Part shown: piece after piece, positions 17,153-24,985 of the stretch
Numbering within the stretch: position 1 is the stretch's first letter
How the letters are laid out: the number at the start of each line of letters is the position of its first letter
Assembly (NCBI GenBank): GCA_022824865.1
Contig: JAJDZD010000014.1
Span: 1 to 64,000 of the forward strand
Length of the DNA: 64,000 nt
Direction: 5' to 3'
Origin: Chloroflexota bacterium
GTDB lineage: Bacteria; Chloroflexota; UBA11872
Translations under genes and position numbers: made by a program
The notes under the pieces: generated by a model
What the model saw: only the letters and a program-made list of their open reading frames with translations
Told to the model about the DNA's origin: nothing
The model's database searches: none

Positions 17153-17974
17153 TCAGTCGAACTTCAGGCGGTCCAGCACGCCGCGATTGCCCTTGAAGTT
17201 CTGTTCCGGCGCGGGGAACACGCCGTGGCGCACGTCGCGGGCGTAGTCGGCTAAGGCGGATTCGGCCAGCCCGGCAACATCCGCGAAGACGCGCGTGTGC
17301 CGGTGCGTGGTCTCGGCGAAGCCAAACAGGTCGTGGAGCACTTGAATCTGACCGTCGCAGTGCGGACCGGCGCCGATCCCGATGGTCGGGATGTCCAAGT
17401 GTTCGGTCATCGCCCGAGCCAGACCGGCTGGAACCAGTTCCAGCACGATCGCGAAGGCGCCGGCCTCGGCCTGGGCGCGCGCGCCATCCACGATGGCTTG
17501 CGCCGCGGATAACCTGACCCCCTGCACCCGGTATCCGCCCAGCGCGTGGGCCGTCTGCGGCGTCAGGCCCACATGCGCCATCACGGGGAATCCGCGGCTG
17601 GTGAGCGCGTGGGTGACTTCGGCGGTTTCCTGGCCGCCCTCCAGCTTGACGGCGGCTACCCCACCCGCCTGTAGCAGCCGAGCGGCGTTGCGCAGGGCGG
17701 TATCGCGCGTGGGGTAGGACATGTAGGGGAGGTCCGCGATGACCAGCGTGGAGGTGACCGCCCGGGTCACGGCAGCGGCGTGGTGGAGGATGTCGTCCAC
17801 GCGCACGGGCAATTCGTTCTCGTACCCGAGCACGGTACGGCCCACGCTGTCGCCAACCAGCAGGGCGTCGACGCCAGCGCGTTCGGCCAACCGGGCGAAC
17901 GGGGCGTCGTAGGCCGTCACGCAGACCAGTGGGTTGCCGACGCCCTTGCGCGCACGGAACTCGGGAACCGTCAC
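17153..17974 (-). CDS. panB: 3-methyl-2-oxobutanoate hydroxymethyltransferase
   Basis: First committed step of pantothenate and CoA synthesis: transfers a hydroxymethyl group from methylene-THF to 2-oxoisovalerate. Motifs include VTAYDAPFARLAERAGVD, the metal-binding LLVGDSVG, AVKLEGG, PVMAHVGLTPQ and the end GIGAGPHCDGQIQVLHDLFG. Full length at 273 residues. Its stop is 1 nt from the converging GroEL-like stop. No panC or panD is next to it. Confidence 0.95.
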   Translation of the reverse strand: MTVPEFRARKGVGNPLVCVTAYDAPFARLAERAGVDALLVGDSVGRTVLGYENELPVRVDDILHHAAAVTRAVTSTLVIADLPYMSYPTRDTALRNAARLLQAGGVAAVKLEGGQETAEVTHALTSRGFPVMAHVGLTPQTAHALGGYRVQGVRLSAAQAIVDGARAQAEAGAFAIVLELVPAGLARAMTEHLDIPTIGIGAGPHCDGQIQVLHDLFGFAETTHRHTRVFADVAGLAESALADYARDVRHGVFPAPEQNFKGNRGVLDRLKFD

Positions 17975-18062
17975 GAGCCAGACTCAGCGGCGGCGCGGCG
18001 TAGCCGGATGGTAGCGCGGCCTTGGCGTGTTGGACGCCAGGCGTACGGCCCGGCGCCGCCGG

Positions 18063-18473
18063 CTAGTACATGTGGCGGTCGTCGCGCGACCAGTCCACCG
18101 GGGCCATGCGCGGGCGATCGGGAATCCGCTCGAGCAGTTCGGGGTCGAGATCGGACTCGTCGTAGAGGCCCTTGATCTGGTTGTTGGGCAAGTCCAACTC
18201 GGAAGACATGTCCTCGTAGAACGTTTCGATGGCCTTATATCGGTAATACCACTCCACCGGGTCGCCAAAGTCGTCGCAATGCTCGGCGAAATAGAGCACC
18301 ACTTCGCGCTGCCCGATGTTGGTTGGGTTTACGCGCTGCGGAAACGACTCACCAAACTCGCGGAGCCACTTCAGGTGGCGTTTGACCTCCGCGGGCGGGA
18401 ACCGCCGTTTCTCGGTGAGCCGGCCCGAATACCAGGAAAGCGCCGAATTGAACGTTGAGCAGTCCGATGCCAT
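18063..18473 (-). CDS. Small acidic protein of unknown function
   Basis: A 136-residue protein starting MASDCSTFNS. It is charged and helical, with no signal or membrane segment. The stretch VKRHLKWLREFGESF, later YYRYKAIETFYEDM, has the helix pattern of a SAM-like core-binding domain as found before tyrosine-recombinase catalytic domains, but the catalytic domain is absent and this resemblance is weak. The C-terminus is acidic with a PDRPRMAPVDWSRDD tail. It lies alone between panB and murD; a perfect palindrome lies 70 nt upstream of its start. Confidence 0.55.
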   Translation of the reverse strand: MASDCSTFNSALSWYSGRLTEKRRFPPAEVKRHLKWLREFGESFPQRVNPTNIGQREVVLYFAEHCDDFGDPVEWYYRYKAIETFYEDMSSELDLPNNQIKGLYDESDLDPELLERIPDRPRMAPVDWSRDDRHMY

Positions 18474-18544
18474 GCCGTGCCTCCCCGCCGTGCATGTGAT
18501 CCCTGCGTAGCGCCAGGCAGACGGTTCGGCCCCTTGACACAACA

Positions 18545-18568
18545 ACGCTCGCCCCGAGGGGCGAGCGT
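18545..18568. repeat. Perfect 11-bp inverted repeat
   Basis: ACGCTCGCCCC and GGGGCGAGCGT flank a 2-nt centre. Neither side is followed by a proper T-run. It may be a weak bidirectional terminator or an operator for the gene at 18063-18473, whose start is 72 nt away. A TTGACA hexamer lies just to its left (18534-18539) without a matching -10 box. Confidence 0.45.
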
Positions 18569-18909
18569 ATGTCTCAGTTAATCGCGACGACGGTGGCAAC
18601 GCCTCACGATCAAACCGTCCTCCCTGAACCCGTTATGCAGCAACGTCCGAACCGCTGCCACACTCCCGCCAGTGTAAGTCTCGGTACGATTTAGTCAACT
18701 TTGAATCTGATAGCGTTCGGAATCGGCCGACGGCGGGCCAGTCGCAATGCTTGGGAGCCGGATAGTTTGTCGCTTCAAAATGCGAACAAAGCGTCCGTAG
18801 ATCGTTCGGCCTTTGGTGCCCGTGAGGGCAAGCCTCTTGATTTTCCGGGCGCGAGTTGTCATAACCGTTTGTCGCTGCGATTAACGCTGGATCAACAGGC
18901 GGAATCGAC
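18569..18909 (+). other. Intergenic region before murD, no supported gene
   Basis: This stretch is AT-richer than its surroundings. A TTG-started 70-codon ORF (18701-18913) runs into murD and ends in the TGA that overlaps the proposed CTG start of murD, but its product has no recognisable domain and low-confidence composition. I see no RNA gene. Confidence 0.3.
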
Positions 18910-20283
18910 CTGAACGACTCTTCACGGCCGGCCTGGGCGCACGATCCTCGCGCTCTGCGCGGACGGCGCGTGGTGGTCATGGGCCTGGGCGTTCAGAGCG
19001 GCGGCCTGGGCGTTGCGACGTTCATGCGTGACCACGGCGCCGACCTGGTGGTGACGGACCTACGTTCGGAATCCGAGCTGGCCTCCAGCGTGGCCGCCTT
19101 GGGTACCCGCGGTGTGCGCTATGTGCTGGGCCGGCACGAGACGGACGACTTCCGGCACGCTGAGATCGTGGTACGCAACCCGGCCGTTCGGGATGCCTCG
19201 CCGTACCTGCAAGCCGCTCGCGACGCCGGGGCGTACATCGAGATGGAGTTCACGCTGTTTCTGCGCTGGTGCCGGCAAGCGCGCGTGATCGGCGTGACCG
19301 GCACGCGGGGAAAGACCACCACCGCCAGCGCGCTGCACGCCATGCTGGTGGCGGGTGGGGAACAGGCGCTGCTGGCCGGCAACATGCGCGTGTCGGCGCT
19401 GGCGCAGCTGCACGCGATCGAGCCGGGGTCCACCGTGGTGCTGGAGTTGTCCAGCGCCCAGTTGGAGGGGTTGGCGGGAACCGGACTGCGCACGCGCGGG
19501 GCCATCGTTACCAACCTGATGGCGGACCACCTGGACCGCTATGACGACATGCGGGCCTATGCCGAGGCCAAGCTGTCGCTGGTGGCTAATCAGCGTGCGG
19601 GCGACTGGGCCGTGATCCCGCAAGGGAGCGGCTGGCCGGACTGGTTCGCGGCGCGGGTGGGCGGGACGGTGGTGCGCCCGGACCTCGAGGACGCGCCGCC
19701 GGGCTGGGGGGATGCTCTGCTCTCGGGTCGGCACAACCGCGCCAACCTGGTGCTGGCGACGGCGGCGGCGCGGCAGGCGGGGGTGGACGAGGCCGCGATT
19801 GAACACGCCGTGCGCGGCTTTGGCGGCGTTCCGGCTCGCCAGGAACTGGTGGGGACCGTTGACGGCGTGCGCGCGTACAACGACACGACGGCGACCACGC
19901 CGGAGGCCGCGCTGGCGGCGCTGGCCACCATTCCGGGGCCGTGGGTGCTGATTGCGGGCGGCTCCGACAAGCGCCTGGACTTTGCGCCCCTGGCCGAGCG
20001 GCTGCGCGCAGCCGACGGGTTGCGCGGGGTGGTGCTGTTGCCCGGAAACGGAACGGACCGGCTGCGACCGCTGCTGGAGGGGTGCCGGATCGAAGCCGCC
20101 GCCGACATGGCCCAGGCTGTGGATCGCGCCCTGGCTCTGGCTCGATCCGGCGACGCCGCGCTGCTGTCGCCGGCCTGCGCGTCCTTTGGTCTCTTTAGCA
20201 ACGAGTTTGACCGCGGCGATCAGTTCGTGGCCCGCCTGCGGGACCGCGGCCTGCAACCGACGTCCGGCTCCGGCCGCGGGTAA
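18910..20283 (+). CDS. murD: UDP-N-acetylmuramoylalanine--D-glutamate ligase (CTG start proposed)
   Basis: Adds D-Glu to UDP-MurNAc-L-Ala in the cytoplasmic stage of peptidoglycan synthesis. Motifs: N-terminal Rossmann strand RRVVVMGLGVQSGG, the ATP loop GVTGTRGKTTTASAL, LELSSAQLEG, MADHLDRYDD and NDTTATTPEAALAAL. The first GTG in frame (18970) would start inside the first beta-strand. Family proteins have a short leader ending in an L-x-G-K/R pattern before it, and ALRGRR is encoded upstream. The only candidate that includes it is the CTG at 18910, preceded by AGGCGGA. Length from there is 457 residues. No mur cluster surrounds it. Confidence 0.85.
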   Translation: MNDSSRPAWAHDPRALRGRRVVVMGLGVQSGGLGVATFMRDHGADLVVTDLRSESELASSVAALGTRGVRYVLGRHETDDFRHAEIVVRNPAVRDASPYLQAARDAGAYIEMEFTLFLRWCRQARVIGVTGTRGKTTTASALHAMLVAGGEQALLAGNMRVSALAQLHAIEPGSTVVLELSSAQLEGLAGTGLRTRGAIVTNLMADHLDRYDDMRAYAEAKLSLVANQRAGDWAVIPQGSGWPDWFAARVGGTVVRPDLEDAPPGWGDALLSGRHNRANLVLATAAARQAGVDEAAIEHAVRGFGGVPARQELVGTVDGVRAYNDTTATTPEAALAALATIPGPWVLIAGGSDKRLDFAPLAERLRAADGLRGVVLLPGNGTDRLRPLLEGCRIEAAADMAQAVDRALALARSGDAALLSPACASFGLFSNEFDRGDQFVARLRDRGLQPTSGSGRG

Positions 20284-20343
20284 CGGTCGCATAATGAGAC
20301 GCACCGGCGCGCCGGCCGGCTCACGACCCGCGGAGGTCCGCCA

Positions 20344-21081
20344 GTGCGCGTGCTGATCATCGCCGACGTGCATGGCAATTTGCCCGCCCTGGAAGCCGTG
20401 CTGGCGGACGCCGGGCCAGTGGACGAAATCTGGTCGCTGGGCGACTTGGTGGGGTACGGACCCCATCCCAACGAGGTCGTACAGCTGCTGCGCTCTCTGC
20501 CGTTTCGATCGCTGGCCGGCAATCACGACTGGGGCGCCACCGGCCAGGCGGACCTGGCGGTCTTCAACGCCGACGCACGCGCCGCGTGCCAATGGACCGA
20601 CCAGACGCTGGAGCAAGAGACTCGCGAGTACCTGATGGGACTAGATACCTCGTCGGTCTTCGGCTCGGTGCACGTGGCGCACGGCAGCCCGCGTGAGCCG
20701 CTCTGGGAATACCTGACGAACGTGCGGCTGGCGGAGATCAACTTCGGATACTTCGGCACGCAGGTCTGCCTGGTGGGCCACACGCACGTGCCGATCACGT
20801 TTCGCTGGCACGAAGGTGTCCGCGGGATCGGCGCCTTTTCCGCGTCCGTGCCCAATGACAAGGACGACATCGACCCTGAGGCCGACCGCCTGATCTTCAA
20901 TCCGGGCAGCGTGGGTCAGCCGCGGGACGGCGATCCGCGCGCAGCCTACGCGTGCTACGAGCCGGCCACCGGCCGCTTCACCTTTCACCGCGTTGCCTAC
21001 GACATTGCCGCCACCCAGGCCGCCATGCGCGTCGCGGGCCTCCCGGAACGGCTGGCCTTCCGGCTGCTCTACGGCTCCTAG
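20344..21081 (+). CDS. Metallophosphoesterase (YfcE/MJ0936-like)
   Basis: A 245-residue calcineurin-like phosphoesterase. All metal-binding motifs are present in order: DVHGN (residues 8-12), GDLVGYGP, GNHDW near 60, HGSPREP near 115 and VGHTHVP near 143. The size and motif spacing match small phosphodiesterases of the YfcE type. The GTG start has GGAGG 7 nt upstream. It starts 60 nt after murD, perhaps in the same transcript. Confidence 0.88.
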   Translation: MRVLIIADVHGNLPALEAVLADAGPVDEIWSLGDLVGYGPHPNEVVQLLRSLPFRSLAGNHDWGATGQADLAVFNADARAACQWTDQTLEQETREYLMGLDTSSVFGSVHVAHGSPREPLWEYLTNVRLAEINFGYFGTQVCLVGHTHVPITFRWHEGVRGIGAFSASVPNDKDDIDPEADRLIFNPGSVGQPRDGDPRAAYACYEPATGRFTFHRVAYDIAATQAAMRVAGLPERLAFRLLYGS

Positions 21082-21109
21082 GCCGGCGGCCCGCGGAAAC
21101 CGGCGGGGC

Positions 21110-21204
21110 TATACTTGGTGTATGAACCGAGGGTCGGCGCTGTGAGGGGGCGGCCGTCGGTTCGCGTGGCGTGATGCGCCCGGCCTGTGCGGCCGGGCGT
21201 TTTT
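21110..21204 (+). ncRNA. Candidate small RNA or attenuated leader
   Basis: A TATACT -10-like box (21110-21115) would start a transcript near 21122. That RNA could pair GAACCGA (21124-21130) with TCGGTTC (21157-21163) and ends at a strong intrinsic terminator (21177-21204). The whole unit is about 80 nt and precedes the SWIM protein gene. No good -35 box is seen, so this is a structural inference only. Confidence 0.35.
21177..21204 (+). terminator. Intrinsic terminator after the metallophosphoesterase gene
   Basis: Stem CGCCCGGCC / GGCCGGGCG with loop TGTGC and five T directly after it. It is 96 nt after the phosphoesterase stop and 38 nt before the SWIM protein start. Confidence 0.8.
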
Positions 21205-21241
21205 GGTTTATGTGCGGCCGTGCCGCCGGGGAGGTTTCAGG

Positions 21242-21499
21242 GTGCAATCCAGCCTGATCAGCAAGGTGCAGAAGGCGCATCAATACGCCAGCGAGCCGGA
21301 GCGCGTGCATGTGGAGTCGTTGCGCGTCAGGTTCGACGGCGACAACAGTAGTCACATCGTTACCTACGCTGACGGATCCTGGACCTGCGACTGCGAGTTC
21401 TTCCAGGGCTGGCGCACCTGCAGCCACACGATGGCCCTGCCCAAGCTGATGAGCGACATGGTCGAGGCGCCGGCCGCACGGGGGTTCGCCGCCGTCTAG
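21242..21499 (+). CDS. Small SWIM zinc-finger protein
   Basis: An 85-residue protein with one SWIM-type zinc finger: CDCEFFQGWRTCSH matches CxCx(n)CxH near residues 50-63. The preceding strands (VESLRVRFDGDNSSHIVTY) are typical of short SWIM proteins. SWIM fingers bind nucleic acid or protein. The GTG at 21242 is preceded by GGGAGG. It lies alone between the terminator and smpB. Confidence 0.75.
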   Translation: MQSSLISKVQKAHQYASEPERVHVESLRVRFDGDNSSHIVTYADGSWTCDCEFFQGWRTCSHTMALPKLMSDMVEAPAARGFAAV

Positions 21500-21547
21500 C
21501 GTCGTTCCCAGCCCCGCAGGGCGGGGCAGAATGCGGACGCCGGGCCA

Positions 21548-22078
21548 TTGGGCCTTCGGCAAGCGCGACGCACGCACCAGGAAAACGTGGCAAGAAAGCG
21601 GCGTAGGCGCCGGGCAGGACCCAAGCCGAGCCCGTCGGGCCAGCGCACGGTGGCCGTCAATCGGCGGGCGCGCCGCGACTATGAGGTGTTGGACAGCCTG
21701 ACGGCTGGGATCGAACTGCGCGGCTCGGAGATCAAGAGTATCCGCAACGGCTCGGTCAGCCTGGCCCAGGGGTTCGTTACCGTGGAAGAGGGCGAAGCCT
21801 TCCTGCGCGACGTGCATATCGCCCGCTACAAACCCGCCGCGCATGCTAACCACGATCCCGACAGGCCGCGGCGCCTGCTGTTGCACCGCGCCGAGATCGA
21901 CCTGCTGGCCGGACACATCAACGCCAAGGGGCGCACCGCCATTCCGTTGCGGCTGTTCCTGGCCCGTGGCTGGGCCAAGCTGGAAATTGGACTGGTGCGC
22001 GGCCTGCGACGGTACGATAATCGGGAGAAGATTCGCGCGCGCGAAGCGGCGAGGCAGATCGCTCGCTACGTTCGCTAA
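21548..22078 (+). CDS. smpB: SsrA-binding protein SmpB
   Basis: Partner of tmRNA in trans-translation; it places tmRNA in the A site of stalled ribosomes. Family motifs are VNRRARRDYEVLDSLTAGIEL, RGSEIKSIRNGSVSLAQGFV, and LDL-type ALLLHRAEIDLLAG with RTAIPLRLFLARGWAKLEIGL replacing the usual LVPL core. The basic C-terminal tail (KIRAREAARQIAR) is present. The ATG at 21548 gives 176 residues; a GTG at 21587 would give the more usual 163. The tmRNA gene starts 12 nt after the stop. Confidence 0.94.
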   Translation: MGLRQARRTHQENVARKRRRRRAGPKPSPSGQRTVAVNRRARRDYEVLDSLTAGIELRGSEIKSIRNGSVSLAQGFVTVEEGEAFLRDVHIARYKPAAHANHDPDRPRRLLLHRAEIDLLAGHINAKGRTAIPLRLFLARGWAKLEIGLVRGLRRYDNREKIRAREAARQIARYVR

Positions 22079-22090
22079 GGTCTTCGCCTC

Positions 22091-22446
22091 GGGGATGACG
22101 GGTTTTGACAGAGCCCCGAAGTCCGATGCTGCAGGTCGAGCCTGCTGGGGAGCTCGTAAATCCCCCCGGCAACCAAGTAACTGGCGAAGAGCAGCAGCTC
22201 CCGCTCGCGGCCTAAGCCCCGCGACGTCCGGCCGGCCCGTCCCTAGCGGGGCGTTCCGGGCGCAAGGAATCTAGGGTGCGTCGGTCAAGGCGCCCGCGTA
22301 GACCGACCAAGACACGCGGGCTGGTCGTGCGCCGTTGCGGCCGGATAGTGACGCCACGGCGAGACTTTAAGCGTCCGGCTATACCTGTAGACGCATCGGG
22401 GTGACAGGTTCTGGACGGGGCGTTCAACTCGCCCCCATCTCCACCA
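22091..22446 (+). ncRNA. ssrA: Transfer-messenger RNA (tmRNA)
   Basis: A 356-nt tmRNA. The 5' end GGGGATGACGGGTTTTGAC pairs its first seven bases with CATCTCC at the 3' end, followed by an encoded ACCA. The T arm contains GGTTCAA. The tag frame at 22168-22215 reads GNQVTGEEQQLPLAA then TAA, resuming on a Gly codon (GGC) and ending in the typical LAA degron. Other frames either stop after three codons or do not stop. Immediate neighbour of smpB. Confidence 0.95.
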
Positions 22447-22483
22447 ATGCGGGGACGGGTCCGCAAGGGACCGCCGCCGCCCG

Positions 22484-22489
22484 TACAAT
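22484..22489 (+). promoter_or_regulatory. TACAAT -10 box of first Nudix copy
   Basis: TACAAT lies 24 nt before the GTG used for the tandem Nudix gene. The same block (TACAATCCGCGC) recurs exactly 495 nt downstream at 22979, inside the fused gene, so the duplication seems to have carried its promoter. Confidence 0.4.
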
Positions 22490-22512
22490 CCGCGCACGCA
22501 CGCGGCACCGAG

Positions 22513-23469
22513 GTGGTGGCGGCCGTCGATAGACACTTCACGAGCACGGGGTTCCTCGTCCGTGACGGCAAGGTCCTGCTGGTCAACCACCGCAAGCTGC
22601 GCATGTGGCTGCCCTTTGGCGGGCACATCGAGCCCAACGAGGACCCTGTGGAGGCCCTGCACCGTGAGGCGCGCGAGGAGACCGGGTTCGATATCGAAGT
22701 CGTCGCCGAGCGACCGGAGATCCACCAGCCGTGGCTTCACGTGCTGCCGGCGCCGGAGACCATCCTGCTGGAGGACATCGAGCCGGGCCACGTCCACATC
22801 GACCTGATTTACTTCGTCCGACCGGTCGGCGGCGCGCAGCGGCTGGCGGAGTCCGAGCACAGCGAGATTCGCTGGTTCGACCGCCAGGCGCTCAAAGACC
22901 CGGCCATTACCGACGACGTGCGCCTGCTGGGTACCCGGGCGCTCGACCGCATGGAGCACGCCCGCCCGCGGTCATCCGTACAATCCGCGCGCGAACGTAG
23001 CAGCCAGGTGGTGGCGGCCGTCCACAAACGATTCACCAGCTCGGGCTACCTGGTGCGTGATGGCAAGGTTCTGCTGTTCAACCACCGGAGATTCCGCATG
23101 TGGCTCCCCTTCGGCGGGCACATCGGGCTGAATGAAGACCCGGTGCAGGCCCTGGGGCGTGAGGCGCGCGAGGAGACCGGCTTCGAAATCGAGATCGTGG
23201 GGGAGCGTCCCGCCATCGACCAACAGGGAGTTCACGTGCTGCCCGCGCCGGAGAGTCTCCTTCTGCACGAAATCGGCGATGGCCACGCGCTTGTGGACCT
23301 GGTCTACTTCGTCCGCGCGGTCGGCGGGGCGCAGCGGCTGGAGGAGTCCGAGCACAGCGAAATGCGCTGGTTTGACCGCGAGGCGCTTTGCGAACCCGGC
23401 ATTCGCGACAACGTGCGTCTGTTCGGCACCCAGGCGATCGATCGCATGGAGGGCCTGAATGGCGCGTGA
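22513..23469 (+). CDS. Fused tandem Nudix hydrolase (two duplicated domains)
   Basis: The 318-residue product consists of two Nudix domains that are clear duplicates (period 165 residues). Each has FGGHI followed by an intact box: copy 1 EDPVEALHREAREETGF, copy 2 EDPVQALGREAREETGF. Both also share LPAPE, DLIYFVR/DLVYFVR and SEHSE(I/M)RWFDR. Copy 1 has no stop; the former leader of copy 2 (SSVQSARERSSQ) is translated as linker. The frame is open back to an ATG at 22447 directly after the tmRNA 3' end, but the GTG at 22513 matches the start of copy 2 and lies behind a TACAAT box. The substrate is unknown. The 3' end overlaps the next gene by 11 nt. Confidence 0.8.
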   Translation: MVAAVDRHFTSTGFLVRDGKVLLVNHRKLRMWLPFGGHIEPNEDPVEALHREAREETGFDIEVVAERPEIHQPWLHVLPAPETILLEDIEPGHVHIDLIYFVRPVGGAQRLAESEHSEIRWFDRQALKDPAITDDVRLLGTRALDRMEHARPRSSVQSARERSSQVVAAVHKRFTSSGYLVRDGKVLLFNHRRFRMWLPFGGHIGLNEDPVQALGREAREETGFEIEIVGERPAIDQQGVHVLPAPESLLLHEIGDGHALVDLVYFVRAVGGAQRLEESEHSEMRWFDREALCEPGIRDNVRLFGTQAIDRMEGLNGA

Positions 23470-24025
23470 GCCAGCCCCCCTGGACGCGAGCGGCCGCCGC
23501 TGGCGGCTGAGCACCGGCGTGGACCGAAACGCGCTGTACCTGCTGGCTGGCGGCGTGGCGCTGCTGGGGGGCTTTGCCCTCATGCGCGCCGTGGGCAATC
23601 CGGCGGACTCGCCCGGCCGCTCGATCAACCTGGCCACGGCGGTCGCCCTTTTTGCGGTGGTGCCCTTTATCGTGGCGATCTACAGGGCGGCAAGCGACGG
23701 CTTTGTGGAGTTGCGCGCGGACGATTTGTACTTGCGGGTGGGGTTCCTGGTGGATACCGCGATACCTTACGCCGACATTAATCTGGTCGGCGGGCCGATC
23801 GCTCGGCCCCGGTCCAGCTATGGCATTTCGCCTTCGTATCGGCGGCGTGAGTTCAGCCTGGGCCGCCTGGAACGCGCGGTGGAAGTCGCGCTGCGCCGGC
23901 GTGTGCGCATGGGAACCCCCTGGTTGTTCCCCTTCCTGCGGGTGGACCGCGTCTGGTTGGGCGTGGCGGAGCCCGAGCGGCTGATCATCGAGTTACGGAC
24001 GCGGATGCAAGAGGCCGCCGCGTGA
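23459..24025 (+). CDS. Two-helix membrane protein of unknown function
   Basis: I do not recognise a named family. The 188-residue protein has two hydrophobic helices (about 26-45 and 57-76) and then a cytosolic beta-rich region with FVELRADDLYLRVGF and LIIELRTRM at the end, which resembles bacterial PH-like domains. It overlaps the Nudix gene by 11 nt and the cytochrome gene by 4 nt (GTGA), so the three are probably translationally coupled. Confidence 0.6.
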   Translation: MAREPAPLDASGRRWRLSTGVDRNALYLLAGGVALLGGFALMRAVGNPADSPGRSINLATAVALFAVVPFIVAIYRAASDGFVELRADDLYLRVGFLVDTAIPYADINLVGGPIARPRSSYGISPSYRRREFSLGRLERAVEVALRRRVRMGTPWLFPFLRVDRVWLGVAEPERLIIELRTRMQEAAA

Positions 24026-24930
24026 GACGGGCCACAAGCCTTGCACTCGCCGCTGCGCTAACGGTTTCACTGCTGGTGGCCGGCGTCGCGCTCGGGTTGA
24101 CCGACGCGCAGGTAGAGCGCGGCGCGGTCGTGTTCGAGCAGTCCTGCGCCACCTGCCACGGATCCAGAGGCAACGACGGATTTGCCACGCCGCTCAAGGG
24201 GCCCGGCACGTTGGTGCGGTTCGCCTCCACGCGCGAGTTGTACGACTACACCAGCGCCACCATGCCGCTGGCCGCCGAGGGGTCGTTGACGGAGCGGCAG
24301 TACCTGGACGTAATTGCCTGGATGCTGGCGCAGCGCGGCCAGGCTACGGGCAACGTCGAACTGTCGCTGGCCACGCTGGACGATACCCCGCTGCATGCCG
24401 GAACCATGACCACGCCAACTGCCGCGCCCGCTCCGCCGGCTTCGCCAACCGCGGCGCCTGCGCCAGCGGCTTCGCCGACCGCGACGGCGGCGCCGCAGCA
24501 GTGGCCGACGACCTGCGTCGATCTGAACGACATCGTTGAGGCGCATCTGGGCAACGATGGCAACGTGGGCATTTATCAACGGGTTTTTGGCGACCAGGCC
24601 GAGCAGGGCTGCCAGAACGACCACCGGGACGACGTGCGCGCGGTGTTTAGCTGGGCCTTCGATCAAACGGCGCCGTCCGCGGATTCAGGAACGCAGGATT
24701 TGGCGTGGCCAACCGACTGCGTGGATCTCAACGACATCGTGGAGAACCACCTGGGCAATCTCGGCAACGTGGGTATCTATCAGCGCACGTTCGGCGATCA
24801 GGCCGAGACGGCCTGCCGGAACGATCATCGCGAGGATGTGCGCGGGGTCTTCGGCTGGGCGTTTGGCGACGTGACATCCGTCGCGACCGGACTGCCGCTG
24901 TCCACGAACGAAGTCGTCGAGCGCTCTTAG
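24022..24930 (+). CDS. Secreted cytochrome c with duplicated C-terminal domain
   Basis: A 302-residue exported protein. The signal peptide spans about 1-26. A single class I cytochrome c domain follows, with heme motif C42-A-T-C45-H46 and a distal Met in TMPLAAEG near 80. A Pro/Ala/Thr-rich linker of about 35 residues leads to two copies of a 68-residue-period domain. Both copies show WPT(T/D)CVDLNDIVE, HLGN, NVGIYQR, FGDQAE, a second Cys, NDHR and F.WAF. The two Cys per copy may form a disulfide. The repeat is not a family I can name. Electron partner unknown. GTG start overlaps the upstream gene. Confidence 0.75.
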   Translation: MRRATSLALAAALTVSLLVAGVALGLTDAQVERGAVVFEQSCATCHGSRGNDGFATPLKGPGTLVRFASTRELYDYTSATMPLAAEGSLTERQYLDVIAWMLAQRGQATGNVELSLATLDDTPLHAGTMTTPTAAPAPPASPTAAPAPAASPTATAAPQQWPTTCVDLNDIVEAHLGNDGNVGIYQRVFGDQAEQGCQNDHRDDVRAVFSWAFDQTAPSADSGTQDLAWPTDCVDLNDIVENHLGNLGNVGIYQRTFGDQAETACRNDHREDVRGVFGWAFGDVTSVATGLPLSTNEVVERS

Positions 24931-24985
24931 GGCTGTTCGTGGATCAGACATACGCGCCCGAGCGCCTCGATCGCGACGGACAGTT

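Noticed and set aside
18534-18539. TTGACA as a promoter -35 box
   Set aside because: No -10 hexamer lies at 16-19 nt spacing; the spacer is filled by the palindrome.
18633-18980. 115-codon minus-strand ORF upstream of murD
   Set aside because: No domain, poor start and unusual composition; it overlaps the murD start.
19060-20616. 518-codon minus-strand ORF opposite murD
   Set aside because: Arg/Gln/His-rich shadow frame; murD on the plus strand has all catalytic motifs.
21124-21163. Possible riboswitch fold before the SWIM gene
   Set aside because: Only one short stem is visible and no conserved riboswitch core was recognised; kept only as a candidate small RNA.
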